This document shows, one piece after another, positions 19,801 to 27,882 of a stretch of DNA of 52,025 nt. The notes below the pieces were generated by a model that saw nothing but the letters and a program-made list of their open reading frames with translations, did no database searches and was not told the origin of the DNA. The stretch lies in assembly GCA_000310025.1 (NCBI GenBank), contig FN649754.1, positions 251,069-303,093 on the forward strand, written 5' to 3'. Made by a program: the position numbers and the translations under genes. Origin of the DNA: Ectocarpus siliculosus. Lineage: Eukaryota; Sar; Phaeophyceae; Ectocarpales; Ectocarpaceae. Numbering within the stretch: position 1 is the stretch's first letter; every line of letters begins with the position of its first letter.

Positions 19801-22789
19801 GCGGCTACGACACCCTGCGACAGAGGAGGGGGGGGGGGGGGGGGGAACTCATGCTAACCCACCCCGAAGTCTTTAGACCGTTGATCTCACACCCCTACAA
19901 TGCCGGGACGGAGCGAAACGCCGGGGTTTCGCCCGCCCAGGTAAGGTGCATTTCGCAAAGGATGGACCAGAAGCTGCCGTCATCCTTGCTTTCTAGCGCG
20001 GGGGGGAGGGTCGTAAAAAGAGAGAGGGCGATCTCATTCAACCTGACGCTGGTCTGTGGATACATAGGGACGGATTCCGTTGTGTTTTTGAAAGAAAAAT
20101 TGCAAAAAAAAAAAGGGGGAGAACTTCACATTTCCAGTGGTGGAAGTCGGCTTTGTGCGGGGATGGACTAAGCATCAGCTGAGCGATGCATCACGTGCAG
20201 AGAGAGGCGAAAAAACGCTGTTGCGGGAGAGGACGAAGTTTGAGAAAAACACGGCGGTATCATTATACTGTCGGTCATCCACGCAATCACCTACAACACA
20301 CAGGGACACAGAAACCGTGTTTTATCTCCAAGCATAACGCACGCGGCGCTTGCCTTTATGTAGTTTGCCCACTCGACCTTCCCAGGCTGGAGGTCTTGGT
20401 CTGCTTTGAAGCTCACTACCTCCGGAGCCGCGCTGGAGATGATCCTGCAGCCTGCCGTAGGCAGCACGTGTCGGGGTTGTTTATCTCTCCAGGAATAACG
20501 GTGTCGTGTCGGTTGGGAGTATCATACATGCGGGGTAACTTGGTGCCCGTGATATGTGGCCTTTCGTCGGCTGTGTGCCACTTTCCCTCCTTCGGAGAGG
20601 AAACCGACTATTGTAGTACACGATTGAACATCTGCTCACCACGCTGTGGGACAGCAGTGGAGGCTAACTGGCCGGGAGCTGTTGTAGGAACATTCTAGAA
20701 ATCAATCGTCGGTACCAAGGAAGGTAGTTCCGATAGGAGAAGATGACATAACCAGACAGCTAGCAGGGCTCAGAGAAAATCTGGTCCAATAGAGGCCAGC
20801 TAGAGAGCAATCTACGGAGACAAAGGGAACATCAAAATCAGCAGATGGGAAGATGTCCACAGCTCACACAGCCTCTTAAGGTCTGCGCATCATCTCCATC
20901 AGTTGGTGTTGAGGTAACTCTTGTCTCCTTAGATTGCTCTCTAGCTGGCCTCTCTTCGACCCTACCAGCTGTCTCGTCATGTCTGGAAACCGACTTCATA
21001 AATTACTAGAACAACCGACGGGAATCGCTCGGAACAGTGTTTGATCAGTGCGGACAGATGAAGGCACAGGGTAGAGAGATCGGAACGGTTCTTAATGTAA
21101 AGAAAACAACAACAAAAAACAACAACAACACGATTGGACATCTACTCATCTGACTATGGGACAGCACTCGAGGCTAACAGCCCGGGAGCTACTACTGTAC
21201 GAACATCACGATCAGGATAGCGCCAAGGGGGTCCCTATAGAGTGCCGTAGGTGACGTGAGATATCACACCCCCGGGACCGATTTTCAAAGCTGGAATACT
21301 CCACGGCAGAATGTCGATGCCGAAAACGGTGGCGTTGGAACCATCTCGTCGAGAAGCTTTCCGCATTTATCGACTTAAGACATGCTCTTCTTCGTGGAGA
21401 GTGTGAAGGGAAATGCATACCGTAGATTGCATGAACTAAGATGTCACACCACCTGGACCGAATTGTCAAACCCCTCATGTTCTACACATCGTTTCGGTCT
21501 ATGAATGCACGTAGCTTTGAAAATTGGTCCAGGGGGTGTGGTATCTTGCGCCGCCTACTGTAGAACGCTGCTTGCAACGTGGTACATAGCCCTAATCCAA
21601 GAGGTAGATGTCAGCCAAACAGAGTGTGCGGGCACACCGAGAACATGCGTGCTTTGAAACGGCAGCAACCTGGGCTTGATGCCTCTCCCACCGCAGTCTG
21701 TCCGCAGGTGACACGAGATTGTCACACCGATTTTCGAAGCTCGATTACTCCACGCAAACGATACGTCCTCGAAAAGACCTCGACGAGATTGTTCCAACGC
21801 GCCATCTTCGTGATCGCCACTGCTGTTGCTGCTGTGGAATACAATCGAGCTTTGAAAATCGGTCTAGGGGGTGTGTTATCTTGTGTCATGTGAGGTACCT
21901 CTTGCGCTCTCTTAGTGTGCTCCTGACAACAGATACATACAACACAGCCGCCTACCCAACTCCATCTTTGTACCGCTTTCTGGGCCGCCCCGCACTACAC
22001 TACCTTGCGATGAGGAAGAGGATCTGTCGAATCCACAGCTCTCTACTGAGGATGTACCGAATCCACAGCTCTCTACTGCTGTAGTCGCTATTTACTACGG
22101 CTGCTCTCGCGGTCACGAGGATGGTGTCTGCCACTGTGAGCAGGAGGTGTTGCACGGGGAAAGCGGCGCAACAATCGTCCCACCCATCACCTTCCCATCC
22201 AGTATTGTTGTTGTTGTTTTTCTTAACATTAAACTCGTGTCAGTTGCTAATCCCAAAATCTAGCAAAGACTCAGTATAGCTGCTTGCTGAATCAATAATC
22301 GTTGTTCCGGCTGGCATCGCTGATCTCTCGGCGAGCAGGCTTCACCAGGCTCAGTGTCCAGCAGGGGTCCCTCTACACTCACTGCTGCTGTAGTACTGTA
22401 GCGACTTCAACAAAAGTCCCGTGAGGAACGGGTTGTTTGTTGTTTGTTCTCAATCGGGAAGTCTTCAAACATGTTGCTGCTTGCTGTACTCTCAAAAACA
22501 AGGAACGAGCAGCAGCAGCAGCAGCCTCCATCTTTCGCAGGGAGAGGCGGAGCTTACCAGCAGATCCAGCTTTCTCCCTGGGCACCATGGATCCTCGGCC
22601 AACAACAACGGTTTTCTTCCCTAGGGCCAGCGGCATCACGAACCCGCCGTTATAGTCGGTGTGCTCGCCGATGAGGTTCACTCTCCCAGGGGCGAAAACC
22701 ACCGCGCAGCCATCGGACGGGCCGAAGCTCGCTTCGAATAGGGCCGTGGCGGTGTTGGTGAGCTCCTCGGTCAAAGAAGGCGCCGCCAT
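12117..22789 (-). CDS. GALK: Galactokinase, complete nine-exon gene
   Basis: Phosphorylates galactose to galactose-1-phosphate in the cytosol (Leloir pathway; GHMP kinase family). Exons: 22558-22789, 20354-20451, 19630-19814, 18305-18409, 17503-17638, 16883-16969, 13810-13947, 12728-12815, 12117-12268. All phases agree and give 406 codons (human GALK1 has 392). The galactokinase signature [16 protein letters not shown] is at residues 34-49, with the sugar-binding Arg36, Glu42, His43 and Asp45. The ATP loop [11 protein letters not shown] is at 139-149, the CGIMDQF motif at 185-191 with catalytic Asp189, and the third GHMP motif TGGGFGGCTV at 352-361. The start at 22789 has an ideal context (ACCATGGCG). 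Intron 2 uses a GC donor (AAG|GCAAGC); the others are GT-AG. Introns are 459-2935 bp and full of transposons; intron 6 holds four antisense tRNA genes. Identification is certain; exact edges are read by eye. Confidence 0.97.
12775..13110. repeat. Tandem duplication including the 5' edge of galactokinase exon 8
   Basis: The exon 8 acceptor region (12,783-12,870) recurs about 190 bp to the right (12,970-13,110). The shared blocks, written on the plus strand, are ACCAGGAGGTCCAACTCC then ATCAGACAA and TGGCGGG/TGGTGGG. The second copy lies in intron 7, and its pseudo-exon would read ELDLLV like the true exon (residues 332-337). Confidence 0.75.
13350..13565. mobile_element. MITE (family A), copy 3, in galactokinase intron 7
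   Basis: Left end ACGCAAGATAACACACACC with GGACCTATTTTGAAAGCTCG; right end CAAGCTTTGAAAACCGGCC, GGGGGGTTTGATATCTTAGG, then CAACCTACGG. The core GCCATTTTCGGCACC is inverted relative to copies 1 and 2. Confidence 0.75.
13960..14535. repeat. Degenerate ~100-bp tandem repeat in galactokinase intron 6
   Basis: About five units carry a shared frame: GCAG.GGACAAAA..TTGCGTCCGTCA, then CATAC, a CG-rich stretch and CGACGAAA or GACGAAAC. The units are well diverged, and CGTC/GACG words dominate. There is no convincing coding frame. Confidence 0.5.
14835..14907 (+). tRNA. tRNA-Ala (AGC), copy 1
   Basis: A 73-nt cloverleaf: 7-bp acceptor stem GGGGGTG/CACCTCC, D stem GCTC/GAGC, anticodon stem GTTCA/TGAAC with loop TTAGCAT (anticodon AGC) and T stem GGGAG/CTCTC. 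The G3:U70 wobble pair, the main identity element for alanyl-tRNA synthetase, is present. Internal A box (TAGCTCAAATGG) and B box (GATCGATGC) match RNA polymerase III promoters, and T runs follow. The T loop starts with A in place of the usual T54. It lies inside galactokinase intron 6 on the opposite strand. Confidence 0.95.
15002..15784. mobile_element. 783-bp TIR transposon with a TAA target duplication (Harbinger-like)
   Basis: Terminal inverted repeats of about 40 bp start GGGTAACTCTTAACGAAG on the left and mirror as GGGTAGGTCTTAAACGAAG from the right, followed by AAATCAGATC. The flanking TAA is duplicated (14999-15001 and 15785-15787). Comparison with the neighbouring tRNA repeat units shows the empty site CCTTAACAAC and accounts for the extra ~783 bp. 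A 3-bp TAA duplication and GGG-starting TIRs are typical of PIF/Harbinger elements. No transposase was recognised, so it is non-autonomous or decayed. Confidence 0.8.
15848..15920 (+). tRNA. tRNA-Ala (AGC), copy 2
   Basis: Identical over all 73 bases to copy 1, with the same G3:U70 pair and AGC anticodon, followed by CTTTTTTATCTTTTTT as pol III terminator. The ~230-bp unit (GACAACAATAGGAGGAGGAA leader, tRNA, T-rich trailer ending near GCTTTTGTAGCC) recurs for copies 3 and 4. Confidence 0.95.
16082..16154 (+). tRNA. tRNA-Ala (AGC), copy 3
   Basis: Identical 73-nt gene, 234 bp after copy 2, with the same GACAACAATAGGAGGAGGAA leader and a T-run terminator. Confidence 0.95.
16309..16381 (+). tRNA. 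tRNA-Ala (AGC), copy 4
   Basis: Identical 73-nt gene, 227 bp after copy 3. Its trailer is more diverged (CTTTCATCTTTTTTCCCC). Confidence 0.95.
16566..16866. repeat. Compound GAC / ACAAG / CAA higher-order microsatellite
   Basis: Four blocks of about 75 bp each contain (GAC)n, then AAGACAAG/(AACAAG)n, then ACATGAACAACAACAAC. The array ends 17 bp from the donor of galactokinase exon 6. Long Asp- or Ser-rich open frames across it are artefacts of the repeat. Confidence 0.9.
17190..17496. mobile_element. MITE (family A) remnants abutting galactokinase exon 5 donor
   Basis: The interior (CCGAAAAGCTCTCGACGA, TTCGGCACTGCCACCGCTG) is followed by three right-end copies in a row: GGGGTGTGTGTGTGGTGCC..CTACCGT, TCAGCTTTGAAAATCGGTCC and TCAGCTCTGAACATCGGTCC. 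The last one ends CGACCTACGG|TA, and that TA is bases +6/+7 of the exon 5 donor (GTGAGTA on the minus strand). Confidence 0.75.
17640..17740 (-). mobile_element. LINE-like 3' end touching galactokinase exon 5 acceptor
   Basis: The minus strand reads GGTCTAACCGCTAAGGCATGC, AAAACATGAGAGTACGC, then a C-rich tail that runs directly into the acceptor CAG|G of exon 5. Only ~90 bp of the element remain. The poly(C) supplies the pyrimidine tract of the intron. Confidence 0.75.
17790..17862. repeat. Duplicate of the galactokinase exon 5 edge inside intron 4
   Basis: GGGTCATCCAGGGGCACC and CGAAGGCGTTCGTCCT repeat the first ~45 bp of exon 5 (17,600-17,638) and are again followed by a G run and a LINE-like tail. 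The copy is a pseudo-exon start, not used in the rebuilt protein. Confidence 0.8.
17863..18200 (-). mobile_element. LINE-like fragment, third copy
   Basis: A 5'-truncated copy of the element seen at 30.2-31.0 kb. The minus-strand translation keeps a DLWQRKKER-like run, and the 3' end again reads GTAGGAC..AGAGTTCCCCC. Confidence 0.7.
18527..18744. mobile_element. MITE (family A), copy 5, in galactokinase intron 3
   Basis: Left end TACCGAGAGTTGCGTAAGAC with CACACCCCCTGGACCGATTT; right end GAAAACCGGTCCAGGGAGTG, then CGACCTACGG|TA. TA flanks both sides. Confidence 0.8.
19310..19595. mobile_element. TIR element (family B) in galactokinase intron 3
   Basis: About 35 bp are inverted at the two ends: ACAGAGGGGGGTCCCTGTTT on the left and AAACAGGGACCCCCTCTGT on the right, extended by GTGCCGG blocks. 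Internal GTGCCGGTCCGGCGTA is repeated in tandem. It is non-coding and lies 35 bp from the exon 3 donor. Confidence 0.75.
19828..19960 (-). mobile_element. LINE-like 3' end touching galactokinase exon 3 acceptor
   Basis: Minus strand: GGTCTAAAGACTTCGGGG, GTTAGCATGAGTT, then an 18-base C run and CTCCTCTGTCGCAG directly before exon 3. This is the second galactokinase acceptor whose pyrimidine tract comes from this tail. Confidence 0.75.
20621..21208. repeat. Direct repeat flanking a fold-back element, galactokinase intron 1
   Basis: About 77 bp at 20,621-20,697 recur at 21,131-21,208 (CGATTGAACATCTGCTCA / CGATTGGACATCTACTCA, then GGGACAGCA and GGGAGCT). Between them a fold-back element (20,745-20,983) has arms sharing AGGCCAGCTAGAGAGCAATC and its complement. 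Confidence 0.75.
21245..21560. mobile_element. MITE (family A), nested or composite copy
   Basis: A left end CCGTAGGTGACGTGAGATAT is followed by the core GCCGAAAACGGTGGCGTTGG. A second left end (ACCGTAGATTGCATGAAC) at 21,421 and one right end (TTGAAAATTGGTCCAGGGGG..CCTACTG) at 21,560 point to insertion of one copy into another. Confidence 0.7.
21704..21897. mobile_element. MITE (family A), copy in galactokinase intron 1
   Basis: Left end AGGTGACACGAGATTGTC with ACCGATTTTCGAAGCTCGAT; right end CGAGCTTTGAAAATCGGTCT, GGGGGTGTGTTATCTTGTGT. The ends have decayed. Confidence 0.7.
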
Positions 22790-23075
22790 GGTGGTGGTGG
22801 TGCTCTGCTGGCGTGGGCTGATCGGGCTTCTCTCTCTGGGCTGCTGTCAACTGTCAACAGACGGGCAACCTGCGGTGTGGGCTGTTGCACATTATTTGTC
22901 GCACAGAATACAAGAGGGACAAGCAGCTTGTCAAATCGGGGACAAAAACAACAGTCCCGTGGTACTTTAGCTACCTCGCGTTATTTACTGCTGTAGGTTG
23001 GATAGTTTTGGTTCCGGCACCTCACACACGAGCCACATCGCCAGCAGCAGAGAGGGAGAGAGAGGACGATACGGG
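22790..23075. promoter_or_regulatory. Divergent promoter between galactokinase and ALG13
   Basis: 286 bp separate the two start codons, which point away from each other, so the region must hold both promoters and 5' leaders. It contains the 11-mer TACTGCTGTAG at about 22,986, a word that recurs far above chance in this window. No canonical TATA box was seen. Confidence 0.7.
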
Positions 23076-23792
23076 ATGGGCAAGCACGTGTTCGTGACGG
23101 TGGGCACCACTAAGTTCGACTCTCTAGTCCAAGCCGTCGACAACGCGGTGGTGCTGTCCAGCCTGTGCTCCAAAGGATTCACGTCGCTTACTGTGCAGAT
23201 CGGCCACGGACAGCACGTGCCCTCCTTCCCTGTTGACCAGGTGGTGTGTGCGTGTGTCTCTGTGATGCGAAGATCTGTGGCATGATTTTGAGAGAGGGGA
23301 ATCAAGACCAAACAGCAAAGTTGCTTTAGACTCGGCTTTCGGTGCAAGATAACCGCTTTGGGACCACCCCGCTTTGGAACCAAGCATTTGCGGTTCGTCG
23401 GTCGTGTGTTGCCGCATGCCCCATGCGCCGCAGAGGCGAGCTTGTCCGAAAGCTGTTGCTAGTAGTCTCGACTACAAGCGTGTTCAAAGCTGTCTAGATA
23501 TAGGACGATTTCCTCGCGAAAAGGGAGAGAAATGATACTGGTGGGCAAGGGTTTGCAGGCCCTCGATAAGAATCCAATAATACACTCTCATCTGACAACG
23601 GCCCCAGGGTTGCGGAGTAATCGGCCACCATCGATAGCAAAGGTCGACCTTGTCCCGTCTCTTGTCAACCTAGTGAGGGAGCATAGTGCGGCATGTTGGT
23701 TGTTATAATGTCCGAAAAGCTGTGTAGGGCTCTAGAATAGAAAACCTGAGCTCGATTCATGGGACGTCTGTTCTTCAATACCGGATCAAAGC

Positions 23793-23837
<45 letters not shown>

Positions 23838-24829
23838 CTCCTCCTCCTCTCTCCTCTCTCTGCCTATCTGTCTTGCGGATTCTGCCATGCTTCGAATAAC
23901 CCGATCTTCAACGACGTCAATTCGTCTTTGTCTGTACCGTACACGAGAGCAGACAGCCCTCGATTGTCGATGGTACCGCTTCAAGCAGACGTTGCACGAG
24001 GACATGGCAAGGGCGGACGTTGTCGTAAGCCATGCAGGGGCTGGCTCTGTCATGGAGGCTCTGGGTGAGCTCTGTAGAAGAAGCCGTCCAAAACATCTGA
24101 GAACCGGGTACTATGTACAATTGCAGTGTCAGTACTCACACTTCACTACGGCAGTACATCGCAAGAGCGTCAAACCTATCTTCGCAATGATGAAGCCCCC
24201 CCCGTACAAGTGCCATGCCTCCATCACACAGCGTCTGGTAGTTCTCCAGGCTGATACCATGTCTGAGTTAGATCTTAATCTCAAATTGGCCCAGCCAAAT
24301 GTTGACGTGTTCGCCTCTGCAGTAGCACATGCGCTTGTTTCTGCCGCCGCGCATGGTCGCCTGCACGGGACCGCCTTCGCCTGATTAGTAAGCTTACGAG
24401 GAAATAGAACAGGGGGGGGGTACGCAAACCCTATTCCCTAACGCTAACCCTAACCCAACTTCCCCCCGATTGTATGCTTTATCCAACATGTTTGCTGAAT
24501 GCGAAATACCTGCGAAAGCTACTGCCTGCACGGCCCTTTGTTTTCCCCTCCGAAGCGTCCTTCCCCCACCTATCGCCAATATTTCAGGACTGGGCAAGGC
24601 CCTCGTCGTTGTTGTGAATCGTGCGCTCATGGACAACCACCAAGAAGAGCTCGCCGATGCGCTGGCGCAGCGAAACTATCTCCGAGCAACCACTCCCGAG
24701 GGGCTGGCTGGCGCCCTGGTAGAGCTGGACGATTCGCCCTCCGCTAGGAGACCCTATCCTCCCGCCAAGCCAGAAGCGTTTGCGGCGATTGTGGATGAAG
24801 AGATGCGCGCAGCGCAAGATGGGAGATAG
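23076..24829 (+). CDS. ALG13: UDP-GlcNAc transferase catalytic subunit ALG13, complete
   Basis: ALG13 is the soluble catalytic half of the enzyme that adds the second GlcNAc to dolichol-PP-GlcNAc; ALG14 anchors it to the cytosolic face of the ER. Exons are 23076-23240, 23953-24064 and 24588-24829, all phases agreeing, giving 172 codons (human short form 165). The N-terminus MGKHVFVTVGTTKFDSLVQ and LTVQIGHG match the family's first Rossmann strands. Exon 2 carries VVVSHAGAGSVMEAL, the conserved SHAGAGS UDP-sugar-binding loop. Exon 3 carries GKALVVVVNRALMDNHQ and ELADAL, the conserved N-x(4)-NHQxELA block. The start is the Met opening the conserved strand. Exon 2's acceptor (GAGAGCAG) follows a long CT microsatellite; intron 2 holds a telomere-like repeat element. 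Confidence 0.97.
23793..23850. repeat. (CT)n microsatellite
   Basis: A nearly pure CT run, then CTC/TCC repeats, in ALG13 intron 1, about 100 bp upstream of exon 2. Confidence 0.95.
24395..24515. repeat. Telomere-like repeat element, copy 1 (ALG13 intron 2)
   Basis: AACAGGGGGGGGGTACGCAA, then CCCTATTCCCTAACGCTAAC, CCTAACCCAACTTCCCC and CTTTATCCAACATGTTTGC. The same order occurs at 41,955-42,055 and, inverted, at 42,795-42,920. Confidence 0.75.
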
Positions 24830-25956
24830 CACATGTAGCTCGAAACCACGGCTTCACACCGCGTCATACTGTATCGATTCTGCTGAAGATGCGTTGGGAA
24901 TACTTGCTGCCCACCTGCCAGTTGGTCGGTTGTTCGTCTGGAGGTTGCAACACGTTGTTGTGGACTATGCTTTGGGCATTTTTTAGGCGGGAAGAGAGGA
25001 ATATGAACGGTTGTTGGAGACCGTGTCATCGAAGGTCGGCTGTTCGTGGAATGGCGCTTAGAGAGTTTTAGCTGCTTTTGGTTTTCTGCATTAACGCCCT
25101 CTCCAATGTTAATGTTTTGTAGATATTGGGCTCAGTGTTGTAGAAGGCTGTTATGTGTCAGATATCTCGTATTCGCAAGGCGCTTGACATCCATCGATCA
25201 TGCGCAACAGGGCGTCGAATTAGAAGGCGGGTTATACCTGACCGTACGAGCCTTTTTTCGGCAGACTCGTATCAACTTGAGGTGTCCGATATTTCAGCAG
25301 CATGTAGATGGACGTCCCGCCCTCACGCTGTCGTTGCTGATGTTCGTACTATTTACCGTTCGAACCTCTGGGTATTTTTTGTTGCCTGATTGCTCCTCTT
25401 AATGGAAAAAACATCAAGTTCGGGGGTCATGATCTGACCCAAACAATGGTACCAAGAAAAGAGAGCTGTTCGTATCCTCTAGATTCGTTTTACGACAACT
25501 TACGGGCTAGGGCTCGTGCCAACCGCAACCTCGGAAGCTCTAGTAGTTTCTTTTTGTCAGAGCATCGACATCATCCTCTTTGGTGCAAAACGATACACTA
25601 CGCAACATCACATGCACAACTTCGAGTTGAGAGCAGCGCAGCTGAATAGAGTTTTCCTAAAAATTGAGCGTGGGCTCGCACCCAACTGAGCAGTACTTAT
25701 TATTCCGATCTGGTTAGGTGCATCCGTGGCAACATAAATGTAAGAGCTCGAACACGCCCTTTTTCCCGAAGATTTTGAGAATCGCGCACAGACGACATTC
25801 ATCATACCCCGAGCGCCTGCCGGGAATTCCTTGAAGCAGATGGGCTGTGACAACCTCTCAGCTCGGCAATGAAGCCCTTCCTTCCACCCAGCCAGGCGAA
25901 ATCAAAGCGATGTGTTACCTAGCACTTTTGTTGCAACATTTAGTTCCCTTTTGCAG

Positions 25957-26980
25957 GACTCTCAGAGTGGCAGTGATGGCCGAGCTGCCCATTGAGGGCA
26001 CCGAAACGGCGAAGAAGACGGACATGGTCAACGCTGTACCTCAGATAGTGGCGGCGCCGACCACATGGCGAACGGCGAAGGTTTGTCTAGTGATCGAGAA
26101 ATCGTAGCGGGGCCAGCCCTACACGCACGCCCCCACGACTGTGTTCTGAGACTGCCGTGACACGCCGTGTACGTATCTAAATATTCGCCAATCCACGCAT
26201 TCGGTACTCCCCTTGGCTACAGTTTCATGTACGTTTGGGAGTTTCACTCTCAAACATCCTTGTCACACCTGTCAAACACCGTTCTTCTGTCTATCTCCAC
26301 ACCATGCTCAAAATTTCAACTTGTGGCCCATCCAAAAGGTATGATGCTAATCCATTCCTCTGTTCGGGGAACGCTACCAAAAGGGGCTGAAGAGCAACAG
26401 GATACAAGTCCTTACGCGACCAACGATACGTTGATCTCAACAACACGTAAACTAGCATCTTCATTCTAAAGCAACCGGCCGGGTACGGCAGGTTTGCCCA
26501 TGATTCGTGTCATGCTGTGGGAGGCATCATGTCTCTCGTTCGCATCGCCCTCGTGCTTGCTGTTGTGCCCTTTCGCCACTTTGTGGGACAAGCAGCACGC
26601 CTGGCACTGGATGCGTCATGGCAATGGTAACGTTACGAAGGGTTGCGGTTAGGCTTTCTGATCATCATCAGCCGGGTTGGAGAGTCAAAGCGTAAGCGAA
26701 CACTGCGAACACATATTGTGGATGAATCGACGTGAACAAATCAAGAGTGTCGAAGATGGAAGACGTTAGGGGGACGAGTGAACTGATCGATTGCCGGGTT
26801 CGTCTCCAAAGGGTATTAGACTATTTCTTCTGACCCGTAATAGCTCAATTTTCGGATGAAGTCAGCATATCATCATCTACTTAGTGAACGGTGTCCGGTC
26901 TTCGGCAGATCGAGATAGCAAACCCGGAGCAGTACGAACTGCGTACGATTTCCGACGTTGTCGCCCGGGGCCGTTTGTAG
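25957..26980 (+). CDS. Unidentified gene, last two exons
   Basis: Exon 25957-26080 follows the acceptor TTCCCTTTTGCAG, starts with one base of a split codon and reads TLRVAVMAELPIEGTETAKK, later APTTWRTAK, before a donor (AAG|GTTTGT). Exon 26909-26980 follows CTTCGGCAG in the matching phase 0 and reads IEIANPEQYELRTISDVVAR before a TAG. Both have normal residue usage and consistent phases, so a real C-terminus is likely. The family is not recognised. Earlier exons were not found between 24.9 and 25.9 kb; if the internal Met at 25976 is used, the product would be 58 residues. The gene ends 61 bp from the stop of the convergent minus-strand gene. Confidence 0.5.
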
Positions 26981-27041
26981 CTTATCGGGGTGACAACCAT
27001 TTTCGTTGCATGCAGTATCTCAGTTCCGTGAGAGTCGTAAA

Positions 27042-27831
27042 CTACAGAGCTTCGACCAGCATGTCTATGAACTTGTTATTCGAACGGCCATCGCCAGCCT
27101 TGGTTAGACCGTGGCTCACCATACCCCCGGTTGGCCCTGCCTTTTTGTTGTTGACGCTCCACACGTCCACCAGTGTCTCATCTAGAACTCGCTCAACATT
27201 TTTCGGCTGCATCTATTGGCAAAAAAGGACGATGTCCCAGCCATCCCTCCTAGCGCGCCATACCAGACACATCGACGAACTTACGCTACGTCTCACCAAG
27301 TCGTAGTCGCCACATGTCTCGCAGTGGAAGCGGTCGGACGTGTCCTCTATCACCCTGCCGCAGGAGTCGCACTCAAACTCCGGGTCCTCTTCGTCGCTAT
27401 CCGTGACCCACTCGAAGTCTTCCTCTTCGTTGTCGTCATCTTGGTCGTCGCCGAATTTCAACTGTGGCAACGACGGGACACGCACCACCATGCTCTCCTG
27501 CACCTGTGTTCGGTCACACGGTTAGTTTCGGTGATAACGTATCAATGTGTAACCGCAGCCCCGGGGTTAGGGGGCAGGGTTCGAAAGGCAACAGACGACA
27601 AGGCCAACAAACAGAATGACGGCACCAGTGACGACCAGAACAACTGACTGTGATACCATCGTTCGTTGAGCCCATGACGTGGATATGAGCGTTCTTCGGG
27701 GTTCAAACAGGCTATGCAATGAAGACTGGAGCCTTTGAAGACGAAAATGCAAAGAGGAATGTGTCGGGAAGTATGTCTGTTTCTGCTCGCGTTCAAGTGC
27801 GGCTACAAACCTCATCACGCCCATGAGCGAG

Positions 27832-27882
<51 letters not shown>

